Shown piece after piece: positions 18,806 to 28,023 of a stretch of DNA of 64,000 bases. Each line of letters opens with the position of its first letter. The stretch's first letter is position 1. The notes beneath the pieces are model-generated. The model saw only the letters and a program-made list of their open reading frames with translations, searched no databases and was not told the DNA's origin. The stretch covers positions 6,314,001-6,378,000 of the forward strand of contig NZ_CP061947.1 of NCBI RefSeq assembly GCF_014838715.1, given 5' to 3'. The DNA comes from Algoriphagus sp. Y33. GTDB lineage: Bacteria; Bacteroidota; Bacteroidia; Cytophagales; Cyclobacteriaceae. The position numbers were made by a program, and so were the translations under genes.

Positions 18806-19234
18806 ATGAAAAATAAAAAAATAGTAGTTGCGCTGTTAAGTTTATCAACTCTCCTGATTTTATCCAATTGCAAAGAAAAGGAGGAGCCTGTCACTGATTA
18901 TTCCCAGTTTATGATGGGAGAATGGACCATCTCTGAGATTTTCACGTTGTCTGGTGAGCCCGAAATTATCGATGATTGCAATCGCGAAACTACCTATAAT
19001 TTCATGGCAGGTGGAGTACTTAATGTCAATCCCCGTGCAACTGCAAGTGATGGAAACAGCACTTATTGTGCAGCAGTGCTGAATGACGGCTTGGGAGTGG
19101 ATGTAAATTACTTGATTACAGGGAATAGAATGGAAAGTGAGCTGGGAAATGCCACTCTGGAAAAAATCAGTAACAGTTCCGCAAAGCTTACTTTTGACGA
19201 AGAAGAGTTTGGGATAGTGGTGTTGGTGAGGTGA
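18806..19234 (+). CDS. Small lipoprotein, lipocalin-like
   Basis: The 142-residue product begins with a hydrophobic signal ending ILSNC (Cys22), probably a lipoprotein, though the lipobox is not canonical. The body starts FMMGEWTISEIF and alternates short beta-strands, a pattern seen in small lipocalin-like Bacteroidota lipoproteins; two further cysteines (DDCNRE and TYCAAV) could form a disulfide. It lies 97 bp after the OmpA-family gene on the same strand and may be read through from the same promoter. No specific function can be assigned. Confidence 0.6.
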   Translation: MKNKKIVVALLSLSTLLILSNCKEKEEPVTDYSQFMMGEWTISEIFTLSGEPEIIDDCNRETTYNFMAGGVLNVNPRATASDGNSTYCAAVLNDGLGVDVNYLITGNRMESELGNATLEKISNSSAKLTFDEEEFGIVVLVR

Positions 19235-19276
19235 TCTAAAATCCCAGTATATAACTTTGGAAAATAGTTAGGAGGA

Positions 19277-19302
19277 GCATCAGGGGTAACCTTGGTGCTT
19301 TT
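19277..19302. terminator. Probable terminator between convergent genes
   Basis: Nine-pair stem with two G-U pairs (GCATCAGGG at 19277-19285 against CCTTGGTGC at 19290-19298) over a GTAA loop, followed by TTTT on the plus strand. It lies between the lipoprotein gene and the end of the CHAT gene. Confidence 0.5.
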
Positions 19303-19439
19303 CTTTATTTCTGTCAAAGGCAATTTTATCTGGCTTTTATCTCAACAGCTTCTGTGTCAAAGTGGTATTTGTGTTTCAGTCTTAGACTAGAATCAACCAG
19401 CTTTGCCTTTTATCTAAGCGTGTATGTTTTAGTTAGTTG

Positions 19440-22400
19440 TTAACTGGTCCTTTTAGCTCTGACTCTCCAGCTAATTCCTATTCCCCCCACGATTAAAAGT
19501 AAGGCAATTGCTATCATCCAATTGGGTATTCCAGCGTGCCTGATAGGATCGGTATTGCCGGAGACCACCAGCCCTGCCCAGTAAAATGGATGACTCAGCT
19601 CCGCATCCGGATTGGCTTTTAGATATTCCCGCTTAGCATTGGCCAGTGAAGTGTTTTTTTTATTTCCTTCCAATAAAGATTGATAAAAAGAGACCATAAG
19701 CGATTCTGAACTTTGATCGGGGAGTTGCCAAAGTCCCATGATCAAGCTTGGTACGCCGGCATATGAAAATGCGGTGGCCAAACTTTTTACCCCTTCACCT
19801 TTCTTGATCGGGCCATATCCTGTATTGCAAGCACTCAAGGTAGCGAGATCCGCCTGAAGCCGCATATTATAAAGTTCATAAGCATGAAGCCTACTGTCAT
19901 CGGCAAATACAAAACTGGATTGCTCTCCTTCAAGGTCGTTGACTTCTGCATGCATGGCAAGATGCAAAATTGAATAATCTTTGGCTTTTGCTATGAAGAA
20001 ACCCTTATCCAGCTTATCTCCCTGATGGATTTCACCTTCCAGTAATTCGGAAATCCGGATAGCTTCTGAGGCGGCACCCGGTAAATCAATGGCTGAATTG
20101 CCCCGTAGCAATTCTTTTTCCTGAGTAGTGGAATATTGCGGAGCAAATGCAGCAAAGGAAGCAGTGCTGTTTTTTTCCATTCCTTCCTGTAGCAACCAGA
20201 GCGGTAGCGAACCGGAGTAGCTGATGTCATGCTGTGTTACCAGAAATCCGTCGGGCTTACCGGTTGGTGTCAGCGCTTCAAAAGGCACATAGTTTACTAT
20301 ATCATCGGGAATGATCAATAATTGCCTCTGGAAATCAGAATCTATTCCATCAGGAAGGAGATATGCAAACAACTCCGTGGAAGATTCATAAAAAGCTATA
20401 TCTCTACTCTTCAATCGATCCATTGCCATGGATACTAAAGATCTTAGCTTGGAGGTAGAGCCGAGGCTATGCAGGAGGATTTTGTCCTTCGAAATTTCAA
20501 ACAGATAAGCAGTAGAGTCTGTCACTAGATATCTCAGAAGGGTCGTTTGCTTGTCTATTGCCTCTTGAACATGGGATAGTTTTACATTGCTTTGACTCAG
20601 TCTCAGATATTGGGGAGTGAGTCCTTCCAACATACGCTCCAGAATCCCGAGCTCTTGCTCATGATGATGGAGCTTGGATCTCAAGAAGTCCAGCTGCCCG
20701 ATCTGAGCGGAATCTTTTTGCAGGCTTAGCAACTGTTCTTTGTAGTGGACAATCAGTTTGCGGTGCTCATCTTCCTTCTGTTGAATAGAATCGGGAACAA
20801 GAATGGCTGTTTGGCGTGCATTTTTCATGAACTTCTTCCAATCCTGACTGCTCCTATTGTTTTCCAAGACACCCAATAACTGGCTTAGAGCGACCTCGTC
20901 TTCCGGATGTTCTGATCTAAGATGGCATTCCAACAACCCATGCTGGATCTTTGACTGCAGCGATGCTAAGGCATCAGTATATGCACCACCCAGGTAATAG
21001 CTGTCCAGCATTTCCATGGCCAATTGAAAAAGATGCTTCGCGGTTTCCAAATCGTGGGATGAAGCCGTACTGTCAAAAAGCGAAAGATAAGTTTCTCCAA
21101 CGATGGTCAGTCCTGAGATGTAATTTGAATGTACCCGTCCACCAAAATCGACTAACCGAATAGACTGCGGTGAGTTAGACAGACTATCTGATCCAGTCAA
21201 CATTGCCAATGTCTTACTTCCGTAGTGTTTTGCGCTTTTTAGATCATGTTTTGCGTTGGAGATTTTAGCTGCAATAATAATATAGTCAATCACTTCTCCC
21301 TTATGCTGGGAGACGGACATGGCAGAATCAATATATTTTTCGGCACTCGCAGGGTTGTTTTTATCTAGATAAATCAAGGACAGTTTTGCATACGTGTCAG
21401 CTACTAAAGAGGAGTGCCCGTGGCTGTCTTTAATTTTCAATGCTTTTTCATAGTAGGAAATCGCACCATCAAGGTCCCCTTTCAAAAAATGGAGTTCTGC
21501 CAATTCTTCCTCAGAACTGATCAGATATTTTAGGAACTCTTGAATTCGGGATTGGTCTATTGATGAGACCAGAGATGCGATTGAATCTCTGTAGCTGATG
21601 GCCTCATCCAATTGCCCTTTTTGTGTCAGTACATGTAAGTGTTTGTTCCAATAATTCAACATCAAGTGGAGGTTCGGATCATCTTTTTTCTGGGAAATCA
21701 ACTGATTTTTCTTCCCCCAATTTTCATCTTTATTGACAACTAGTTCTCTGATTTTAGCCAATAATCCTTCCGCTTCATTGAGGTCACCATACCGTAAATT
21801 CCAATTGATCAAATTCCCGTAAACCGTCATCAGATAGCTTTGGTCCAATTCCTCAGCTTCTTCCCAGGCTTTTACCGCTTTTTGATAAGTTTGGTACTGC
21901 TTATTTGCCAGGCCCAGTAAGCCATAGTTAAATGCCAGATTGTTATAAGTTAGTCCTACCTCTTGGTGGCTTTCTCCATAGAAAGAAATTTGCTTGTCAA
22001 GCGCCTGCTCATAAAATTCCACAGCTTCCGGGTAATTGCCTATTTTGTTTTGGATATAGGCAATATCAAAAAGAACACTCGATAAACTTTCCGGGTCAGG
22101 ATCGGCTGTGGTAATAAGGGTTCTGTGGATTTTTTTGGCTACCGGAAGCGCCTCGGGCCATTTTCCGTTGTATCCAAGAAAATGATAGTAGGTATTGAGG
22201 AGGGAGATCTTCTCTTCCAAAGGAAGATTAGTGCTGTCCATCAGCTCATAAGCGGATGCCAAAAGGGGAATGCCTTCCGCTGCGTAATTGTACGAAAGAG
22301 CCAAAGAGTGATTTCTTTTTACCTGCAGATAATTCCGGATTTCAGTCACCCCGTCTGTGTAGGACTCCAATGCGCTATCTCTAAAGGAAACAGATTCGGT

Positions 22401-25400
22401 ATGCAACCCTAGCTTCTGAAGCGAGTCAGCTTTTTTTGAAAAGACGCCCCATGCCGAATCACCATATAGATCCAATATGCTTTCGGCGAGAGATTCAGAC
22501 TCTTTTTGAGTGTCAGTCTCTAGCTCTTTTTCAGTTCCACAAGAAGCCATTATCAAGAGTAGAATGACGGCAAAGCCTCTGTTTCTTTTGATAGTATAAT
22601 AACTTAACAACGCTAGAGCTAATACTGCTCCCACAATCCACCAGCCCTTCCGTCCGCGATCCTCCGCTACATCACCCGCATAGATAAATGCTCCCCAGTA
22701 ATAGGGATGTGCTGTGTTTTCATCTGAATTGGCGATATAATCCAGCTTCGAATGGCGGATTGCCGATTCGTACGAATCCCCTTTTTTTATTTGGTTGTAA
22801 AAACCAGTCATTAAAGTTTTGGTGGAGAGGTCAGGAACTGCCCAGATGCTCATGAGTACATTTGATATATTGGCATACATAAAACCTCTGGCAAGACTCA
22901 TAATCCCTTCCCCTTTTTGATAGTCTCCTATGCCTGAATTACAGGCTGATAGCGTGACCAGATCGGCGGTTAATTGAAGGTTGAACAATTCGAAACTGTG
23001 GAGGAAGCCATCCTCTGCTTCGTCTTCCTGCATCACCAGACTGGAAAGCAGCGGATTAGTATTGTTTATTTGGCTATGCGCCGCAAGATGTATGATATCT
23101 GCGGTGGCGGCACTTTCTTTGAACCTGCTTTCCAGTGCATCTGTAGCAAGCAGAATTGTTGAATTGAATCCTTCAGCTATTTCCCTGACTTCCGCAGTAT
23201 TGTTGGGTAGGGATGCGAAAGTAGCTCTGGTAACTTCATTTGAGGCATTACGAACCTCATTCTGAAATCCGGAATACGCCGGAGCTATGCCTAGAAATTT
23301 CACCTCTTTCTCAGGTTTTATCTTCTTTCGGTTCTTGTTTAATAAAAAAGCGGAGTAATGATAAGAAATCTGGTAATGCTTAATCAAATAGGGTAAATCC
23401 TTTAGACTCTGGGCTGGCTTGGCGGGTTCGCTCAGAAAGGCTTCGAAAGGCAACAATGCCAAATCACCATCCGGGATGATGATTACTTTGTCGGCATTAA
23501 ACTGATCCAAAATCGGCTTGAGAAGGATTTCGAACAAGTTATATCCATGATTTTTGAAATCATTGGTTTTCGATTGGATAGAACTTAAAAATCCCTGCGT
23601 TTCCTTTTTAAGGGCAGGCGTATTTTGGATTTTCAAATAGTTTGATTTGCCTTTGAAAGTATAGAAGGCCAAATAGTAAGATCCAAAATCCTGGTATTGG
23701 ATCAGAAGATGGTCTGACTTGCTGATACTCAAAGGTAGCGTTGCCGGGAGCAGTTTATTTTCTACACCATAGACTTCACCGTATTTAATAGCGTAGTAGT
23801 TTGGATAGTCTTTCTTATAGGAGGATATCAACATCTCTAAGTCAGCTTTTGTCTGGAAATAAGCCTCATTTTTGGGATTCACCAGATAGAATTCCTCCGT
23901 TAAGTCTCCGCTTTGCTGCTCTGTATCCTGATAGCCTACCGCTTCAAATTCCAGCAATTTTGATTTAAGCTCATATTCTTTATCCAATAGCTCTTGAGGA
24001 ATACCGGTCACATCCAGGCTGGCTGTGAAGAAGGATTCCCTTAGAGGCAGTGATTTTGAAAAATCGGATAAGAGAATACTTTTAGTCAGGTATTCACTAC
24101 TCTTCGTGAGGTCGTAAAGCTGATTACTGACCAAAATTGCCTCCTGTGCCAGATCATAGTTAGAAGCATAAATATTGGATTTGGAGCGAAGGCTATAGAT
24201 CCCCTGCTTGGTTTTCAAAGCTTGTCGAATGGATAGAATGTATGAGTCCAATGCAGCGTCCAGGTAGCTTTGATCTTGATTGATCTCATAAAATCTTGTC
24301 AACAAATAGCCTTTTCGGGAGAAAAAATCCGTGAGAAAATCTTTGCCTGATAGTTCTTGGAATGATGGATTGTAGGTTATGGGTTTTCCTTCAATCCCCA
24401 AAAATAGACGGGTAGCTTTCTGAATCTGTTCCTCCGCAGAAGTTGGGTTGTTCTGTTGTAGTTCATACTCTGCCTGATCAAAAAGCAATAGACCATAGGA
24501 ATCCCGAATATTATCCTGACTTTTCTCAAACTGCTCTATGGCTTTTGCCCGATACACTAACTGTTGGGGTAGATCTTCCTTTGCCTTATAAATTTTGGCA
24601 TATTTCAAATAGGTATCGGCGAGATGGGGACGATCTTCTCCATATGCAGCTAATTGGAATTTCTCTGCCTTTTCTGCAAATACCAGTGCTGAGTCATAAT
24701 CTCCTGCTACAAGGTATGCGTTGGTGAATTCATTGTAAAACTCCAGTAATTTGGGGTCGTCAGGGTACTTTTTTTGAAATTCATCGTAATTTCTTTTTAA
24801 GTAGGATAAGGCTATTCTGCCATCCTCTGGACTGTGGTTTCGTGTGGAATAAACATCGGCGAATATCAAATCCAAAGGAAATCTATCCATAATATGGGTG
24901 TACTGCTCCGGGATATTGTTTCGGATGGTTTCAGATTGCTTAAGATGGTTGATGGCTTCTTCGTGAACCCCGAGAATACTATAGATCAATGCAATATTCG
25001 AATGCACCATCTCTCCGATCATGGTATTCATTTCTGCCTTGTCCTGCCGCAGGATTACCAGACAACTATCATAATAGCGCAAGGATTGGTCGTTGTCATT
25101 GATGCTTTTATAGACTGTTGCTACATTGTTATAAGTTCGCGCAATGTGCCCGCTATTTTGGTTATCCTGATTGTTTTCTTTGAGGAAGTTGAGTGATTTC
25201 AAGAAGAACGATGCGGACTTATTGTACTCGTTTTTTCCTGCCAACACCACAGCATAGGTACTCCGCACCATATTGACCAATCGCATATTGGTGGAGGGGT
25301 TATTGTCCAATACTACATTTGCTTTTGCATGATAAAAATCAGCCGAATCCAGTTTGTTTTGGCGGTGAAAACTTGTTCCCAATTGAGTATAAGTATAGGC

Positions 25401-25625
25401 GAGACGATCCGTTGCTTTTACCTTTTCAAAATAGGATGCAAGAGAGTTAAAAGTTTCCCTAGCCTCTTCCGTATCAATTTTTTGTCTGGAAAGATGGACG
25501 GCTGTGGTGTCCAGAAGGTTTGACTTCTGCCAGTATTCTGTACTGTCAACGGTAGATTGTTGAAGTGCTTGTGCCTGCTGGTTCGAAGAATATAGGAGAA
25601 TAAAAATTACTAAAAATCTGATCAT
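19440..25625 (-). CDS. Double TPR-CHAT protein (two fused caspase-like proteases, secreted/membrane-anchored)
   Basis: This giant protein (about 2,061 residues from the ATG at 25623-25625) consists of two complete TPR-CHAT units in tandem. Unit 1: signal peptide ending AQA, TPR repeats to about residue 500, then a CHAT domain with HLAAHS (His850) and SACNSG (Cys895), closed by a membrane helix near residues 990-1008. Unit 2: after the short basic loop KRNR, a second hydrophobic stretch with a buried lipobox-like MASC (Cys1029), more TPRs, a second CHAT domain with HLAMHAE (His1892) and SACNTG (Cys1933), and a C-terminal membrane helix with a basic end. Both His/Cys pairs of the caspase-like fold are intact. 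The inferred topology puts both proteases in the periplasm. It is the last gene of the sigma/anti-sigma operon; proteolysis of the anti-sigma is a hypothesis. Confidence 0.82.
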   Translation of the reverse strand: MIRFLVIFILLYSSNQQAQALQQSTVDSTEYWQKSNLLDTTAVHLSRQKIDTEEARETFNSLASYFEKVKATDRLAYTYTQLGTSFHRQNKLDSADFYHAKANVVLDNNPSTNMRLVNMVRSTYAVVLAGKNEYNKSASFFLKSLNFLKENNQDNQNSGHIARTYNNVATVYKSINDNDQSLRYYDSCLVILRQDKAEMNTMIGEMVHSNIALIYSILGVHEEAINHLKQSETIRNNIPEQYTHIMDRFPLDLIFADVYSTRNHSPEDGRIALSYLKRNYDEFQKKYPDDPKLLEFYNEFTNAYLVAGDYDSALVFAEKAEKFQLAAYGEDRPHLADTYLKYAKIYKAKEDLPQQLVYRAKAIEQFEKSQDNIRDSYGLLLFDQAEYELQQNNPTSAEEQIQKATRLFLGIEGKPITYNPSFQELSGKDFLTDFFSRKGYLLTRFYEINQDQSYLDAALDSYILSIRQALKTKQGIYSLRSKSNIYASNYDLAQEAILVSNQLYDLTKSSEYLTKSILLSDFSKSLPLRESFFTASLDVTGIPQELLDKEYELKSKLLEFEAVGYQDTEQQSGDLTEEFYLVNPKNEAYFQTKADLEMLISSYKKDYPNYYAIKYGEVYGVENKLLPATLPLSISKSDHLLIQYQDFGSYYLAFYTFKGKSNYLKIQNTPALKKETQGFLSSIQSKTNDFKNHGYNLFEILLKPILDQFNADKVIIIPDGDLALLPFEAFLSEPAKPAQSLKDLPYLIKHYQISYHYSAFLLNKNRKKIKPEKEVKFLGIAPAYSGFQNEVRNASNEVTRATFASLPNNTAEVREIAEGFNSTILLATDALESRFKESAATADIIHLAAHSQINNTNPLLSSLVMQEDEAEDGFLHSFELFNLQLTADLVTLSACNSGIGDYQKGEGIMSLARGFMYANISNVLMSIWAVPDLSTKTLMTGFYNQIKKGDSYESAIRHSKLDYIANSDENTAHPYYWGAFIYAGDVAEDRGRKGWWIVGAVLALALLSYYTIKRNRGFAVILLLIMASCGTEKELETDTQKESESLAESILDLYGDSAWGVFSKKADSLQKLGLHTESVSFRDSALESYTDGVTEIRNYLQVKRNHSLALSYNYAAEGIPLLASAYELMDSTNLPLEEKISLLNTYYHFLGYNGKWPEALPVAKKIHRTLITTADPDPESLSSVLFDIAYIQNKIGNYPEAVEFYEQALDKQISFYGESHQEVGLTYNNLAFNYGLLGLANKQYQTYQKAVKAWEEAEELDQSYLMTVYGNLINWNLRYGDLNEAEGLLAKIRELVVNKDENWGKKNQLISQKKDDPNLHLMLNYWNKHLHVLTQKGQLDEAISYRDSIASLVSSIDQSRIQEFLKYLISSEEELAELHFLKGDLDGAISYYEKALKIKDSHGHSSLVADTYAKLSLIYLDKNNPASAEKYIDSAMSVSQHKGEVIDYIIIAAKISNAKHDLKSAKHYGSKTLAMLTGSDSLSNSPQSIRLVDFGGRVHSNYISGLTIVGETYLSLFDSTASSHDLETAKHLFQLAMEMLDSYYLGGAYTDALASLQSKIQHGLLECHLRSEHPEDEVALSQLLGVLENNRSSQDWKKFMKNARQTAILVPDSIQQKEDEHRKLIVHYKEQLLSLQKDSAQIGQLDFLRSKLHHHEQELGILERMLEGLTPQYLRLSQSNVKLSHVQEAIDKQTTLLRYLVTDSTAYLFEISKDKILLHSLGSTSKLRSLVSMAMDRLKSRDIAFYESSTELFAYLLPDGIDSDFQRQLLIIPDDIVNYVPFEALTPTGKPDGFLVTQHDISYSGSLPLWLLQEGMEKNSTASFAAFAPQYSTTQEKELLRGNSAIDLPGAASEAIRISELLEGEIHQGDKLDKGFFIAKAKDYSILHLAMHAEVNDLEGEQSSFVFADDSRLHAYELYNMRLQADLATLSACNTGYGPIKKGEGVKSLATAFSYAGVPSLIMGLWQLPDQSSESLMVSFYQSLLEGNKKNTSLANAKREYLKANPDAELSHPFYWAGLVVSGNTDPIRHAGIPNWMIAIALLLIVGGIGISWRVRAKRTS

Positions 25626-25654
25626 AGTATTTAAAGAGTTAACGCGTAGAATTG

Positions 25655-26407
25655 TCAATCCAAACTCAACAGAATCCGCTCCACCTCATCCATTTTATAG
25701 CCACTACTTTTTCTAAGGCGGATCATTTCTTCTTTTCCTTTGATCGTGTCACCTTTTACCAGAAAGCTCAATGCCATGTACCACTTGGCCTGATCCCGTA
25801 GTTGTATACCGTCGCTATATAGGTAATTGTCAAAATAATGGATTGCACTGTCGTATTGTCCCAGTTCAAACTTGGAGATGCCTTTATAGAAATGGACATA
25901 ATCAGTTTGATACGGCAAAATACTAGTGAACAAACTGTCAGAAAGGCGATAGTTTTTGCTTTCATAAGCTATGAAAGCAGCTTTCTCTTGGTCTTCGGGA
26001 TTGAATTCTTCTCCGCGCGTGATGGGAGATACTACATTGGGATACGCATTGTAATAGGCGAGAAATGAATCCGGATCTTTGGAATCTGTTTTCGAATCGT
26101 TGAGTTTCAGAAATAAAAATGTTGCCCCTAAGACTAACACAAATCCTGCGGCAATCTTCCAAAGTGGTATCCACGGTAGAATTTTACCTGTTTTAGATTT
26201 TGAGTCTAGCTCTTGATCAACCTCCTGCAAGTAGTCCTTCAGCTCACGGTGCTTATTTCTCACGATCGCTTCACGTGCAGTTTGCTGAAACTCGAATTCC
26301 TCCCTCAGATTCTCATCTGACTGAAGTAAATTCTCAAATCTCAGTTTTTCCTCCTCAGTCAGCTTTCCCTTAAAGAAGCGGTCAAGCAGTTCATTACCTT
26401 CCATCAA
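25655..26407 (-). CDS. Single-pass TPR protein, candidate anti-sigma factor
   Basis: The 250-residue protein has an N-terminal helical, charged region of about 75 residues in the cytoplasm (LLDRFFKGKLTEEEKLRFEN), one membrane helix (about residues 83-101, AAGFVLVLGATFLFLKL) and a periplasmic part with TPR-like repeats (YVHFYKGISKFELGQYDSAI). The layout resembles Bacteroidota anti-sigma factors, although no zinc-binding H-x3-C-x2-C motif is present. Its start overlaps the sigma gene stop by 4 nt, and the CHAT gene follows within about 30 bp. Location and topology make it the likely membrane anchor and inhibitor of the sigma factor. A simple TPR scaffold is the alternative. Confidence 0.7.
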   Translation of the reverse strand: MMEGNELLDRFFKGKLTEEEKLRFENLLQSDENLREEFEFQQTAREAIVRNKHRELKDYLQEVDQELDSKSKTGKILPWIPLWKIAAGFVLVLGATFLFLKLNDSKTDSKDPDSFLAYYNAYPNVVSPITRGEEFNPEDQEKAAFIAYESKNYRLSDSLFTSILPYQTDYVHFYKGISKFELGQYDSAIHYFDNYLYSDGIQLRDQAKWYMALSFLVKGDTIKGKEEMIRLRKSSGYKMDEVERILLSLD

Positions 26408-26958
26408 TATTCAAATTTTTTGTGTTTAAACGACTCCTTGAGTGTCTTCATGCATCGGGATTTATGGCTTTTGACCACGTCCGGGTGATTATAATCCATT
26501 ATCTGCTGGATTTCCTTCATGCTTTTGTTTTCGTAGTAATAAAGCTCCAGGATTTTTCGGCATTTTTCCCCGAGATTGGCCAGTGATCTCCCTAGGAAAG
26601 TCACCCTTGAATCAGGTTCTTCTATAAAGAGTTTGGCTTCTTCATACATTCCCTGATTCCATTCCTGATCTTCTTTTAATTCAAAGTTGGGGCGTTCTTT
26701 TTTCAGTTTGGTAAACAGCATGAATTTACCCATGGAAAAGAGGTAGGTTTTAATGCTGCTTTTTTCCAGTTCGAGTTTTCCGCTTACAGCTCTGTCGAAT
26801 AAGGCTATGCTTACATCCTGATAGATGTCATGTAGAAGTTCTACATCCTGGTGATAACGCTTTGCAAACTGTAGAAATGGCTCCCTGTATAATTTGTATA
26901 CTTCTCCCAGTGCCGCCTTATCCCCGGACTTTAGCCTTTCTATAAGAATATCACTCAT
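26404..26958 (-). CDS. ECF-type RNA polymerase sigma factor
   Basis: The 184-residue protein has the two-domain layout of extracytoplasmic-function sigma factors: region 2 at about residues 8-75 (LIERLKSGDKAALGEVYKLY, HDIYQDVSIALFDR) and region 4 at about residues 125-175 (LGEKCRKILELYYYENKSMK and a helix-turn-helix reading EIQQIMDYNHPDVVKSHKSR). It heads an operon with a TPR anti-sigma candidate and the double CHAT protease. The promoter block directly before its start codon matches three other promoters in the window, so it probably activates its own operon. The conserved LIERLKSGD close to the N-terminus supports the ATG at 26956-26958. Confidence 0.88.
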   Translation of the reverse strand: MSDILIERLKSGDKAALGEVYKLYREPFLQFAKRYHQDVELLHDIYQDVSIALFDRAVSGKLELEKSSIKTYLFSMGKFMLFTKLKKERPNFELKEDQEWNQGMYEEAKLFIEEPDSRVTFLGRSLANLGEKCRKILELYYYENKSMKEIQQIMDYNHPDVVKSHKSRCMKTLKESFKHKKFEY

Positions 26959-26962
26959 TTAC

Positions 26963-26993
26963 GTTTAGTCTTAAAAATTGTAATTAGGTAAAC
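26963..26993 (-). promoter_or_regulatory. Predicted ECF-sigma promoter (copy 2, autoregulatory)
   Basis: On the minus strand GTTTACC (26987-26993), 15 bp, then AGACTAAAC (26963-26971). The downstream block ends only 4 bp before the sigma start codon, so a transcript starting about 7 bp after it would have almost no leader. Same blocks and spacing as copies 1, 3 and 4. Confidence 0.68.
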
Positions 26994-27174
26994 ATATATA
27001 TAATTTTTCTTTATACATACACTTAGTTCAAGATCAGTGTGTTAGTTGTGATGAGTTTAAGGTTAGACAATATAGATCGAAGGAAGTGAAAAATGCACTT
27101 AATGCGTAAAGCAGATCGCAGCAGCATCTTAAGGGGCGATAGAAGTTTTTTATAAAAAGTTTTTTGTGCCTTTT

Positions 27175-27205
27175 GTTTACCATTTTTCATCACAACAGAC
27201 TAAGT
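27175..27205 (+). promoter_or_regulatory. Predicted ECF-sigma promoter (copy 3)
   Basis: GTTTACC at 27175-27181, 15 bp, AGACTAAGT at 27197-27205; the downstream block is identical to that of copy 1. The DUF4412-like gene starts 24 bp further on. It is divergent from the sigma operon promoter. Confidence 0.72.
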
Positions 27206-27229
27206 CATAGCAATCAAAAATCAAATGCT

Positions 27230-28012
27230 ATGAAAAGATATTTTAATTCCAAGATTTACCCATTGTGTTTCTGCCTGTTTTTTATGGTAATCGAAGGACA
27301 ATCCCAAGTCTTGAAGAAACTCAAAGACCAGATGGCAACCAAAGCCATTTCAGGAGATAACCAATCCAATGAAGGAAAAGGGATGGGGGGACTAGACTTA
27401 GCCGGTATGATGGGGCAGTCTAAGGATTTTAAAGCTCCTTCCGAGTACAGTTTTGATTTTCAAGTCACCATGGAAATGAATATGGAAAAGGGGAAACCTA
27501 TGACCCAAGTATGGAAGTACAATGTGGCTAAGAGCTATTTTGGGATGGAAACGGCCGGTATGCTCATAATTTATGACCTCGACAGCGATGTAATGGTGAC
27601 ACTCAATCCCAAGGACAAAACCTATTCAGCTATGTCCACCTCCATGATGGGAATGTTTGGCAATGCCGCTGATGAACAGGTGGATGAAAGCATGCCTCAA
27701 CTAGTCAAGACTAACGAAACCAAAACGATTTTGGGCTACACCGCTACCAAATACATCATGGAGGATGAAGATTTGAAAGGAGAATTTTGGATGGCTCCTG
27801 AAGTGAAGTTTGATCAGACCGCCTTTGCCAAATCCCTCGGATCTTATTCTAAAAAGTCTGTGCCCTTACCGGAAAAAATGCAGGGATTTATGATGGAAAT
27901 GACGGCTTTTGACAAGAAAGGTAAAGTCACTTCTCATATGAAAGTAACACAACTTGGCGAGATCGAGCAAGTGATAGATATGAGTCAATACAAGAATGGG
28001 ATGGCCTTTTAA
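27230..28012 (+). CDS. Secreted DUF4412-like protein
   Basis: From the ATG at 27230 the product has 260 residues and a signal peptide ending GQSQ; the upstream in-frame extension to 27164 overlaps the promoter and is rejected. The mature part is rich in Met and Gly (GMGGLDLAGMMGQSKDF) and then carries a DUF4412-type region: KPMTQVWKYNVAKSYFGME, a conversion-like TKTILGYTATKYIMEDED, and EFWMAPEV. The function of DUF4412 proteins is unknown; they are exported. It is the first gene of a cluster of eight exported proteins on this strand and has the predicted ECF promoter, so it is a likely member of the sigma regulon. Confidence 0.7.
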   Translation: MKRYFNSKIYPLCFCLFFMVIEGQSQVLKKLKDQMATKAISGDNQSNEGKGMGGLDLAGMMGQSKDFKAPSEYSFDFQVTMEMNMEKGKPMTQVWKYNVAKSYFGMETAGMLIIYDLDSDVMVTLNPKDKTYSAMSTSMMGMFGNAADEQVDESMPQLVKTNETKTILGYTATKYIMEDEDLKGEFWMAPEVKFDQTAFAKSLGSYSKKSVPLPEKMQGFMMEMTAFDKKGKVTSHMKVTQLGEIEQVIDMSQYKNGMAF

Positions 28013-28023
28013 ACCGCTGAATC

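Noticed and set aside
19440..26958. A CRISPR type III-E (Craspase-like) locus
   Set aside because: No Cas7-11, no repeat array and no Csx30 are present; only the sigma plus TPR-CHAT logic is shared.
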